This document shows, piece after piece, positions 35,837 through 43,665 of a stretch of DNA of 64,000 nt (positions are counted from its first letter, which is position 1; every line of letters starts with the position of its first letter). A program made the position numbers and the translations under genes. Origin of the DNA: Burkholderiales bacterium (GTDB taxonomy: Bacteria; Pseudomonadota; Gammaproteobacteria; Burkholderiales; SG8-39); contig JADGRQ010000023.1 in assembly GCA_017880775.1 (NCBI GenBank), positions 1-64,000 of the forward strand. Direction: 5' to 3'. Below the pieces are notes generated by a model. The model was not told the DNA's origin, made no database searches, and worked only from the letters and a program-made list of their open reading frames with translations.

Positions 35837-37360
35837 TCAGGTCATTGCGTCGAGCAGTTTGAGGCGCTGCACCTTTCCGGACGGGCCTTTCGGCAGTTCC
35901 GGCAGGAAACAGAATACTTTCGGCGTCTTGTACCGGCCAAGCTCTTTTTCACAGAACGTGCGCAACTCGGTTTCGCTCGCCTGCATGCCGGGCTTGAGCA
36001 CCACGCCGGCGAGGATCTCCTGGCCGTAGTGCCGGTCCGGAATGCCGACCGCCGCGGCCTCCAGCACCGCCGGGTGTCTGAACAACGCGTCGTCGATCTC
36101 GCGCGGCGCGATGTTCTCGCCGCCCTTGATGATCAGCTCCTTCAGCCGTCCGGTGACGAAATAGTCGCCCTCTTCGTCCATGTAACCCAGGTCGCCGGTG
36201 TGCAGCCAGCCGTCGGGCTCGAGCGCCTTCGCGGTTTCCTCGGCGCTCTTGTAGTAGCCCTGCATCACGTTGTCGCCCTTGACCATCAGTTCGCCGACCT
36301 GGCCCGGCAGGCATTCCGAGCCGTCGCGCCGCACGGCCTTCGCAACGTTGCCGACCGGCCTGCCGACCGAGCCGTACTTGCGCCCGGCCTTGTCGAGCGG
36401 ATTGGAAAAGCACGGCGCGCAGGTCTCGGTCATGCCGAAGGTCTCGATGATCGAGAAGCCGAATTTCTGCTCGAAAGCCCGGTGCAGTTCCGGTGCCAGC
36501 GGTGCGGACGCGGAACGGCCGAAGCGCACCCGCGAGAGGTCGAGCGCGCATTCGCCGATCCGGTCATCGAGCGTCGTCGATGACGCAAGATACGAGATGA
36601 TGGTCGGCACCACGTTGAACCAGGTGCACTGGTATTCGGCGAGCAGGTCCCAGAACTGCGACACCGACAGGCGGTGCGGGCAGACCACGCTGCCGCCCTG
36701 CACCAGCGGCCCGACGGTGGCCACGATCTGGCCATTGATGTGATACAGCGGCAGCGAGGACAGCACCCGGTCGCGCTCGGTGAGCCGGTGCGCGGCTTTC
36801 ACATACAGGCCGCCGGAGACGATGTTCCGGTGTGTCAGCATGCAGCCCTTGGGTTTGCCCGTGGTGCCCGAGGTGTACATGAGAAGCGCTGGATCCCGCT
36901 CGGCGGGCGCGTGCACGCGCGTCTGCGGCAGGCGTTGCGCGATGAACAGGCTCGCGGCGTCGACATCGATGACGATGATCGAGATCGGCCGCGCGACCGC
37001 CTTTAACCGCTCGCTGAGCTGCGCGGCCTGGTCCTGCGTCGTGAACACGACGTTCGCGTCGCAGTGCTCGAGCACGTACTCGAGCTGCGCGCTCTGCGCG
37101 AGCAGGTTCAACGGCACCGAAACATAGCCGCCATACATCGCGCCCAGGAAGATCGCCGCGGTCTGCAATCCGTTGTGCAGGTAGGTCGCGACCTTGTCCC
37201 CCGGTTCCAGCCCCTCTGCCGCAAGGAAACGGCACAGGTTGACCGACTCGCGCTGCAACTCGCCGAACGTCAGCGCGCGTTTCGGCTCAGGCGCGACAAG
37301 GTAGGGGCGATTCGGCGCGCGGCCGGCCCAGCGATCGATGTGGTGGCGGATGGTGCGCAT
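35837..37360 (-). CDS. AMP-forming acyl-CoA ligase, candidate sulfoacetate-CoA ligase
   Basis: A 507-residue ANL-superfamily ligase. The P-loop-like motif LMYTSGTTGKPKGCMLTHRN, ETFGMTETCAP, the hinge HTGDLGYMDEEGDYFVTGR and the C-terminal lysine in PKGPSGKVQRL are complete. Such enzymes join a carboxylate to CoA through an acyl-adenylate. Placed 19 bases after a SauS-like acylating dehydrogenase, it fits SauT, which activates sulfoacetate in Cupriavidus necator, but ligases cannot be assigned to a substrate by motif alone. Confidence 0.82.
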   Translation of the reverse strand: MRTIRHHIDRWAGRAPNRPYLVAPEPKRALTFGELQRESVNLCRFLAAEGLEPGDKVATYLHNGLQTAAIFLGAMYGGYVSVPLNLLAQSAQLEYVLEHCDANVVFTTQDQAAQLSERLKAVARPISIIVIDVDAASLFIAQRLPQTRVHAPAERDPALLMYTSGTTGKPKGCMLTHRNIVSGGLYVKAAHRLTERDRVLSSLPLYHINGQIVATVGPLVQGGSVVCPHRLSVSQFWDLLAEYQCTWFNVVPTIISYLASSTTLDDRIGECALDLSRVRFGRSASAPLAPELHRAFEQKFGFSIIETFGMTETCAPCFSNPLDKAGRKYGSVGRPVGNVAKAVRRDGSECLPGQVGELMVKGDNVMQGYYKSAEETAKALEPDGWLHTGDLGYMDEEGDYFVTGRLKELIIKGGENIAPREIDDALFRHPAVLEAAAVGIPDRHYGQEILAGVVLKPGMQASETELRTFCEKELGRYKTPKVFCFLPELPKGPSGKVQRLKLLDAMT

Positions 37361-37379
37361 GAACGCGACGCGCGCGGCG

Positions 37380-38798
37380 TCAGGCGCCGAACTTGCGGCG
37401 ATAGGCGCCGAAGATGCCCTCGATGCTGGGCGTGCGCGGCGCGATCGTCCTCACCACGCGCGTGATGTTGAGGTAATGCCTCCAGTGCAGGTTCTCGGAA
37501 ATGCTGTTGCCGCCCCAGGTGCCGCAACCCATCGAGAGCGAGAACGGCAGGCCGTTGTCGAACGCACCACCGTTGGCGATCGCATGCGCCTGGTTGACGA
37601 TCACGCGCGCGGCAGGCATTTCGAGGCCGAGTCGCATCACGTGGGTTTCATCCTTCGTGTGAATGCCCACCGAATGCCCGGCGCCCTGGTACGCGTAGAT
37701 CGAGCGCACTTGTTCGAACGCAGCGTCGAAGTCCTTGACGCGGTAGAGCGTGAGAACCAGCGAGAGCTTCTCGCCGGAAAAAGGATGCTCCCTGCCGGCG
37801 CCGCTGTCCTCGACCATCAGGAATTCCGCGCGCGCAAGGTCGTCCGGCAGTGCGGCGGCCTTGACGATAGCGCTCACTGGTCGGGCCATCACGGCGCCCG
37901 CGAGCTTCCCATCGGACCACATTGCGGCTTGCAGGCTCGTCTTCGCTGGCGCCGAAAGCAGCGCGCCGCCGGCACGCGTCAAGGCCGCGAGCATCGCATC
38001 CCAGACCGCGTCGACGATCACCAGGCTGTTCTCGGAGGAACAGCTGGTGGCGTTGTCGAAGCATTTCGATTCGCAGATCTTCCTCGCCGCGTCATTCACG
38101 TCGGCGCTGGCGTCAACGATCACCGCAACATTGCCCAGCCCCACGCCGAACGCGGGCTTGCCCGAGGCGTACGCGGCGCGCACGTTGGCCTGCGAGCCGG
38201 TGGCGACCACCAGGTCGACCTGGCGCATCAGCGCATGCGTCGCCTCCCTGGTCACCGGTGCCGGCAGGATCTGCACCAGATCCTCAGGCGTGCCGACCTT
38301 GGCCAGTTCGGCGTGCATCAGCTCCAGCAACAGTGCGCCGGTGGAAAATCCCTTCGGCGAAGGCGCGAGGATCACCGCATTGCGGCACTTGAGCGCATTG
38401 ATGATCTTGTTGGCTGGCGTCGCGCCGGGATTGGTCGAGGGTGTCACCGCGGCCACCACGCCCACGGGGCGCGCGATTTCGGTGACGCCGAGCTCCGGAT
38501 GCTCCGCCACCACGCCGACGGTACGCAGGCCCTGCAGGTCGCGCAGCAGGCCCATGGTCTTGCGCTCGTTCTTGGCGATCTTGTCCGGCACGTTGCCCAT
38601 GCCGGTGTCCTTGACCGCCTGCTCGGCAAGGCGCCGGTTGTTTTCCGGCTTGACGATCGCCCAGCCGGCGGCGGCTACCGCCTCGTCCACCCGCTCCTGC
38701 GTCCAGCGCTCGTAATCGGCTTGCGCGATGCGTGCGCGCTCAATCAGCACGCGAACCACGTCCCCGGCCGTGGCGGCGATGGGTTCCGATTTACCCAC
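37380..38798 (-). CDS. sauS: Acylating sulfoacetaldehyde dehydrogenase, SauS-like
   Basis: A 472-residue CoA-acylating aldehyde dehydrogenase. The catalytic cysteine is C253 in CFDNATSCSSENSLVIVD and the NAD region is VGVVAAVTPSTNPGATPANK. The class includes EutE/AdhE-N and SauS, which interconverts sulfoacetyl-CoA and sulfoacetaldehyde. The neighbours (acyl-CoA ligase, receptor, Xsc) favour SauS. The start is GTG 38798, directly before which the receptor gene stops (TGA at 38801-38799), so translation is coupled. Confidence 0.75.
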   Translation of the reverse strand: MGKSEPIAATAGDVVRVLIERARIAQADYERWTQERVDEAVAAAGWAIVKPENNRRLAEQAVKDTGMGNVPDKIAKNERKTMGLLRDLQGLRTVGVVAEHPELGVTEIARPVGVVAAVTPSTNPGATPANKIINALKCRNAVILAPSPKGFSTGALLLELMHAELAKVGTPEDLVQILPAPVTREATHALMRQVDLVVATGSQANVRAAYASGKPAFGVGLGNVAVIVDASADVNDAARKICESKCFDNATSCSSENSLVIVDAVWDAMLAALTRAGGALLSAPAKTSLQAAMWSDGKLAGAVMARPVSAIVKAAALPDDLARAEFLMVEDSGAGREHPFSGEKLSLVLTLYRVKDFDAAFEQVRSIYAYQGAGHSVGIHTKDETHVMRLGLEMPAARVIVNQAHAIANGGAFDNGLPFSLSMGCGTWGGNSISENLHWRHYLNITRVVRTIAPRTPSIEGIFGAYRRKFGA

Positions 38799-39758
38799 TC
38801 AGTTGTCGACCTTGACGCCGGCAGCCTTGGCGACGCGGCCCCAGCGTTCGATCTCGGAGTGCACGAACTTCGCGAACTCTTCGGGCTTCTGGCCGCCGAG
38901 ATCGGCCGCCGCATTCTGCCACGCGGTCTTGATGATGGGATCCTGCAGCGCCTTCACGGTCTCGTGGTACATCTTGTCGAGGATCGGTTGCGGCGTGCCT
39001 CTCACACCCCACATCGCATACCAGGTCGACACTTCCATGCCCGGATAACCCTGTTCGGCCATGGTCGGGATGTCCGGGAACTGCGGATGGCGATGCGCCG
39101 CCATCAGGCCGATGCCGCGGATTCTGCCCGCGCGGATCTGTGCGGCCGAGGCGCCCATGCCATCGAACATCACCTCGAAGTTGCCGGCGAGGAAATCCTG
39201 CATCGCTGGCCCCAGACCGCGGTAGGGGATGTGGACCATGAACGTATTGGTGTTCATCTTGAATAATTCGGCGGCAAGGTGCTGCGAGGTGCCCGATCCG
39301 GGCGTGCCGTAATTGAGCTTTCCGGGATTCGCCTTCGCGTAGGCCTCGAGTTCCTTCACCGTCTTGAAGTTGGTGGCCTGGTTGAGGACCAGCACGTTGG
39401 GCATCACCGCGAGCAGCGTGATCGGCACCAGGTCCTTCTCGATGTCGTAGGAAAGCTTCGCGTAGACGCCCGGCGCGATCGTATGATGCACCGCGCCAAT
39501 CAGGAAGGTGTAGCCGTCCGGTGTCGACCGCGCTGCATTCGCTGCACCGATCGTTCCGCCCGCCCCGCCCTGGTTCTCGACGATGAACTGCTCGCCGAGG
39601 TTCTTCGTGAGCACCGCCGCAAGTGGCCGCGCAAACGTGTCGGTACCGCCGCCCGCGGGGAACGGATTGATGAAGCGCACCGGCTTGGTCGGCCACTGCT
39701 GCGCCTGGGCTGCGGCGGACACGCACAGCGCGAGTACTGCCACGATCAGCTTCCGCAT
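38799..39758 (-). CDS. Bug-family tripartite tricarboxylate transporter receptor
   Basis: A 319-residue periplasmic binding protein with a cleavable signal peptide (VAVLALCVSAAAQAQ). QQWPTKPVRFINPFPAGGGT and VENQGGAGGTIGAANAARS mark the Bug/TctC family, whose members catch carboxylates for TctAB-type carriers or act as sensors. The start ATG has AGGAGG seven bases upstream. No TctA or TctB gene is present in the window. Between xsc and sauS, a role in sulfoacetate (or other sulfonate) uptake is inferred. Confidence 0.85.
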   Translation of the reverse strand: MRKLIVAVLALCVSAAAQAQQWPTKPVRFINPFPAGGGTDTFARPLAAVLTKNLGEQFIVENQGGAGGTIGAANAARSTPDGYTFLIGAVHHTIAPGVYAKLSYDIEKDLVPITLLAVMPNVLVLNQATNFKTVKELEAYAKANPGKLNYGTPGSGTSQHLAAELFKMNTNTFMVHIPYRGLGPAMQDFLAGNFEVMFDGMGASAAQIRAGRIRGIGLMAAHRHPQFPDIPTMAEQGYPGMEVSTWYAMWGVRGTPQPILDKMYHETVKALQDPIIKTAWQNAAADLGGQKPEEFAKFVHSEIERWGRVAKAAGVKVDN

Positions 39759-39795
39759 GTCGACCCTCCTTTCGGGTTGGAATGGCTCCGGGCTC

Positions 39796-41607
39796 TCAGG
39801 CCGAGTAAGCCTTGTACTTCTCCAGCAGGCGTTTCGGCAGCTTGAGCGCATCGCGGCGGAACGGGTCGCCCAGTTCCTTCGTGACCATCATTTCGATCAC
39901 CGTGGTCTTGCCCTGCTGCTGCGCCTGGCAGGCCTTGCGCAGCGCCGGGCCCACGTCCGCGAGCTTGTCCACCGTGACGCCCTCGCAGCCGAACGCCTTG
40001 GCGATGCCCGCCCAGCTCGGGTTCTCGAGATTCACGCCGAGGAACCGGTTGGAATAAAAGTCCACGTGGTTCTTCTTCTCCGCGCCCCATTGCTGGTTGT
40101 TGAACAGCACTACGGTGACACCGACCTTTTCGCGCGCGCAGGTGAGCAGCTCGTTGAAGCTGATGCCCCAGGCGCCGTCGCCCACGTACGCGATCGCCGG
40201 GCGATCGGGCGCGGCGAATTTCGCGCCGATGGCCACCGGAAACGCATACCCGCAGTTGCCGAAGCTCATCGCCGCGAACATCGAGCGCGGCTGCTCGAAG
40301 CGCAGGTAGGAATTCGAAATCGAACAGATGTTGCCGATGTCGGTGGATACCATCGCGCCCGCGGGCATCGCTTTCTCCAGCTCGCGCAGCACCTGGCGCG
40401 GATGCATGTAGCCGGAGGCCTTCGACACCTCGAGCGACCACGCGTCCTTTTCCTGCGTCCACGCGGCGAGCTCCTGCTCCCAGGCGGACTTCTCGGCCCT
40501 GATCTTCGTGTCGCGCTCCGCCTTGTTCGCGGCGCAGGCCAGCGAGCGGCTGGTCAGACGCGTCACCAGCGCCGCGGCGGCGGCCTTCGCATCGCCGCAG
40601 ATGCCGACCGAGATCGGGCGCACCAAGCCGAGCATCTTCGCGTCGGCGTCGATCTGGATGATCTTCGCGCTCTTCGGCCAGTAGTCGAGTTCGTACTGCG
40701 GCAGCGTGCCGAACGGGCCTAGGCGGCTGCCCAGCGCGACCACCACGTCGGCCTGCGCGATCAGTTTCATCGCCGCCTTGGAGCCCTGATAACCGAGCGG
40801 GCCGCACCACAACGGATGCGATGCCGGGAAGGAATCGTTGTGCAAGTAGCTGCTGGCCACCGGCGCGTGCAGCAGTTCGGCGAGCCGGACCGCTTGCGAA
40901 AGTCCGTCGGACATGATCACTCCGCCGCCCGAGAGGATCACCGGGAACTTCGCCTGCGCGAGCAGCGCGGCCGCAGCCTCGAGGGCCTGCTCGCCGCCCG
41001 GGCCGCGCTCGACCCGCACCGGCGCCGGGATCTCGCAGTCGATCTCGCCGTAGAAGTAGTCGCGCGGGATGTTGATCTGCACCGGACCCGTCTCGAGCAG
41101 CGCGCGGTCGAAGGCGCGCGCCGACAGCTCGGCCATGCGGTTCGGATTGTTGATGTGCGCCTGGAATTTCGTGATCTTCGAGAAGATCGGCAGCTGCTCG
41201 GTCTCCTGAAAGCCTCCCAACCCGATGCCCATGCTGCCGGTCTCAGGCGTGATCGCGACCACCGGCGAGTGCGCCCAGTACGCCGCGGCGACCGCCGTGA
41301 CGAAGTTGGTGATGCCGGGGCCGTTCTGCCCGATGCACACCCCGTGTCTCCCCGAGACGCGCGCGAAGCCGTCGGCCATGTGCGCGGCGCCCTGCTCGTG
41401 CGCTACGGGAACGAACCGGATGCCGGCTGCCGGAAAGATGTCGAGTGCGTCCATGTAGGCCGAGCCGACGATGCCGAACACGTGGGTGACGCCCTGCGAA
41501 ACCAGCGTCTCTACGAAGGCCTCGGAGGGCGTCATGCGCTGCTTGCCCTTTACGACCGTGCGATTGGAGGAAACCTGGAACTGGTCGGCTGCCGGAACGT
41601 TGCCCAT
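39796..41607 (-). CDS. xsc: Sulfoacetaldehyde acetyltransferase
   Basis: Xsc splits sulfoacetaldehyde with phosphate into sulfite and acetyl phosphate using thiamine diphosphate. The 603-residue product has the TPP glutamate region VAHEQGAAHMADGFARVSGR and the TPP/Mg motif YVGDGAWGISFNELLTCARE to FNNQQWGAEKKNHVDFYSNR, which is typical of Xsc rather than acetolactate synthase, as is SMGIGLGGFQETEQ. ATG 41607 has AAGGAG six bases upstream; an ATG at 41691 was rejected. It is the first gene of the sulfonate operon, divergent from an IclR regulator. Confidence 0.93.
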   Translation of the reverse strand: MGNVPAADQFQVSSNRTVVKGKQRMTPSEAFVETLVSQGVTHVFGIVGSAYMDALDIFPAAGIRFVPVAHEQGAAHMADGFARVSGRHGVCIGQNGPGITNFVTAVAAAYWAHSPVVAITPETGSMGIGLGGFQETEQLPIFSKITKFQAHINNPNRMAELSARAFDRALLETGPVQINIPRDYFYGEIDCEIPAPVRVERGPGGEQALEAAAALLAQAKFPVILSGGGVIMSDGLSQAVRLAELLHAPVASSYLHNDSFPASHPLWCGPLGYQGSKAAMKLIAQADVVVALGSRLGPFGTLPQYELDYWPKSAKIIQIDADAKMLGLVRPISVGICGDAKAAAAALVTRLTSRSLACAANKAERDTKIRAEKSAWEQELAAWTQEKDAWSLEVSKASGYMHPRQVLRELEKAMPAGAMVSTDIGNICSISNSYLRFEQPRSMFAAMSFGNCGYAFPVAIGAKFAAPDRPAIAYVGDGAWGISFNELLTCAREKVGVTVVLFNNQQWGAEKKNHVDFYSNRFLGVNLENPSWAGIAKAFGCEGVTVDKLADVGPALRKACQAQQQGKTTVIEMMVTKELGDPFRRDALKLPKRLLEKYKAYSA

Positions 41608-41715
41608 GGAGAACTCCTTTTTCGAGAAGCGAAGCTTTCCACAGCACCCCGGGTGCGTCAAGGTTAATGAGCCTAAATTAGACTTTTTCATTCCAGGTTT
41701 TGATATTATTTAAAT
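41608..41715. promoter_or_regulatory. Divergent xsc/IclR control region
   Basis: This 108-base gap is AT-rich on its IclR side. It contains a palindrome CTAA-A-TTAG (41673-41681) and a 10-bp palindrome TATTTAAATA (41707-41716) that touches the IclR start codon. These are candidate operator sites. A TATTAT box at 41704-41709 would place the IclR transcript start at or very near its ATG. No strong -35 boxes are seen. Confidence 0.4.
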
Positions 41716-42480
41716 ATGGCTCGCAAACTCGACCAGAGTCCGCCCGCGCTGCGCGCGTTCTCGCTGCTGGAGGCGGTGGCCCGGGCTGACAAGCCGCTGA
41801 CGCTCGGGCAGATCACCGAAGCCGCGCGGTTGCCGAAGCCGACCGTGCATCGCATGATCGCGCTGCTGGCCGCCAACGGCCTGATCGTGCGCGAGCCCGA
41901 TGGCCGCCGCTACACCGTCGGCCCGCGCCTCTCGGCATTCGGACTGGAGGTGCTGCTCAACTCGAGCTTCCGCGCCGCGCGGCACCTCATCCTGCAGGCA
42001 TTGGTGGAGCAGATCGGCGAGACCTGCAATTTCACGATGCTCGATGGCGCGCAGGTGGTTTACCTCGATCGCGTGGAGACGCCCTCGCCGCTGCGGATGA
42101 ATCTGCAGACCGGCTCGCGCGTGCCGCTGCATTGCACCGCGAGCGGCAAGCTTCTGCTGGCGATGCTGCCCAAGGCCAAGCGCGACCGGCTCACCGCCAG
42201 CCTGCCGCTGCCGCGGCACACCGCCAAGACCATCGTGGACGGGCCCAGGTTCGAACGCGAGTTGAAGCAGATCCGGGCGCAGCGCTACTCCACCGACGAC
42301 GAGGAGTACTTTGCGGGCCTCGTCTGCGTCGCGGTGCCGGTGCGCGACGGCGCGGGGCGAACCTGCGCCGCGCTTGCCGTGCACGCGCCGATGTCGCGCA
42401 TGCCGCTCGCGCGCCAGCTGGAGTACCTACCCGCCCTCAAGCGGGCGTCCGAGCAGATGGCGCGGACGTTGATCGATTGA
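41716..42480 (+). CDS. IclR family transcriptional regulator
   Basis: A 254-residue regulator with an N-terminal winged helix (ALRAFSLLEAVARADKPLTL; ARLPKPTVHRMIALLAANGL) and a C-terminal GAF-like effector domain (SRVPLHCTASGKLLLAMLP and the ERELKQIRAQRYSTDDEEY segment). Divergent transcription from xsc makes the sulfonate operon its likely target. A citrate synthase homologue starts 19 bases downstream and may be co-transcribed. The effector is unknown. Confidence 0.9.
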   Translation: MARKLDQSPPALRAFSLLEAVARADKPLTLGQITEAARLPKPTVHRMIALLAANGLIVREPDGRRYTVGPRLSAFGLEVLLNSSFRAARHLILQALVEQIGETCNFTMLDGAQVVYLDRVETPSPLRMNLQTGSRVPLHCTASGKLLLAMLPKAKRDRLTASLPLPRHTAKTIVDGPRFERELKQIRAQRYSTDDEEYFAGLVCVAVPVRDGAGRTCAALAVHAPMSRMPLARQLEYLPALKRASEQMARTLID

Positions 42481-42499
42481 GCATTCAGGGAGAAGACCC

Positions 42500-43642
42500 T
42501 TGAGCGAAGCAGCGGACAAAATCGACATTCACCGCGGCCTGAAAGGCGTGTACTTCGACCGCTCACGCGTGTGCTACATCGACGGGCGGGCCGGCGAGCT
42601 GCGCTACCGCGGCTACTCGATTCACGACCTCGCCGCGCACTCCACGTTTGAGGAAACCTGCTACCTGCTGCTGAAAGGCGAGTTGCCCACGCGCGCGCTG
42701 CTGGAGGAGTTCACCGCGCAGCTGAAGGACGCGCGCAGGGTGCCTCCCCAGATCTACGACGTGATCCGCACCGTGCAGGGCGCACACCCGATGGACGTGC
42801 TGCGCACGGCGGTCTCCGCGCTCGCGGCCTTTGATCCGGAAACTTCCGACAAGTCTGCCGAAGCGACGCTGCGCAAGGGCATCCGGCTCACCGCGCAGGT
42901 GCCGATGATCGTCGCCGCGCACGAGCACATCAGGAACGGCCGCGACCCGGTGGCGCCGGATGCGCGCCTCGGCCACGCCGCTAATTTCCTGTGGATGCTG
43001 CAGGGCAGGGCGCCAAGCACCGACACGGCAAGACTGATGGACACGGACATGATCCTGCATGCCGAGCACGGCGCCAACGCCTCGTCGTTCACCGCGCGCG
43101 TGGTGGCCGGCACGGAGGCCGACCTGCACGGGGCCGTCACCGCCGCGATTGCGGCGCTCTCCGGCCCCGCGCACGGCGGCGCAGCCGAGAACGTGATGCT
43201 CATGGCGCGGGAAATCGGCGACGCTTCGAAAGCGGCCGACTACGTGAAGAAGAAACGCGGCAACAAGGAGCCGGTGATGGGATTCGGCCATCGCGTCTAC
43301 CGTGCCGAGGATCCGCGCGCGCGGCACATGCGCGCCGGCGTGGAGAAACTCTCGCGCGAAATGGGGCAACCGCAGTGGTACGAGATCCTCGAGGCGGTGG
43401 TCGAGGCGATGAAGCCATACTCGCGCCACGGGGTAAACGTGAACGTCGATTTCTACGCCGGCGCGGTGTATTACCTGAACGGCATTCCGCCGGACCTGTT
43501 CGTGCCGATTTTCGCAGTCGGCCGGGTGCCGGGGTGGGCGGTGTCGGTGCTGGAGCAGATGGAGAACAATATCCTGATCCGCCCGCTCACGCTGTACAAC
43601 GGCCCGGAACCGCGGGCGTACACGCCGCTCGAGCAGCGCTGA
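42500..43642 (+). CDS. Citrate synthase family protein
   Basis: A 380-residue citrate synthase homologue of the short, Gram-positive-like type. Catalytic residues are seen in ILHAEHGANASSFTARV (His), VMGFGHRVYRAEDPRA (His) and NVDFYAGAVYYLNGIPPDLF (Asp). Both citrate and 2-methylcitrate synthases have this form and the sequence does not decide. The start is TTG 42500, with AGGGAGAAG upstream. Its place after the IclR gene beside xsc suggests it could feed acetyl-CoA from sulfonates into the TCA cycle; this is inference. Confidence 0.85.
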   Translation: MSEAADKIDIHRGLKGVYFDRSRVCYIDGRAGELRYRGYSIHDLAAHSTFEETCYLLLKGELPTRALLEEFTAQLKDARRVPPQIYDVIRTVQGAHPMDVLRTAVSALAAFDPETSDKSAEATLRKGIRLTAQVPMIVAAHEHIRNGRDPVAPDARLGHAANFLWMLQGRAPSTDTARLMDTDMILHAEHGANASSFTARVVAGTEADLHGAVTAAIAALSGPAHGGAAENVMLMAREIGDASKAADYVKKKRGNKEPVMGFGHRVYRAEDPRARHMRAGVEKLSREMGQPQWYEILEAVVEAMKPYSRHGVNVNVDFYAGAVYYLNGIPPDLFVPIFAVGRVPGWAVSVLEQMENNILIRPLTLYNGPEPRAYTPLEQR

Positions 43643-43665
43643 GTTCGCTCATCGCGCTGGTTCTA

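Noticed and set aside
36564-37235. Long frame within the acyl-CoA ligase gene on the same strand
   Set aside because: It is an out-of-frame reading of the ligase; the 507-residue frame contains all family motifs.
39796-41607. Acetolactate synthase
   Set aside because: The TPP enzyme has Xsc-type motifs and lies with sulfoacetaldehyde dehydrogenase; no small regulatory subunit or ilv gene is near.
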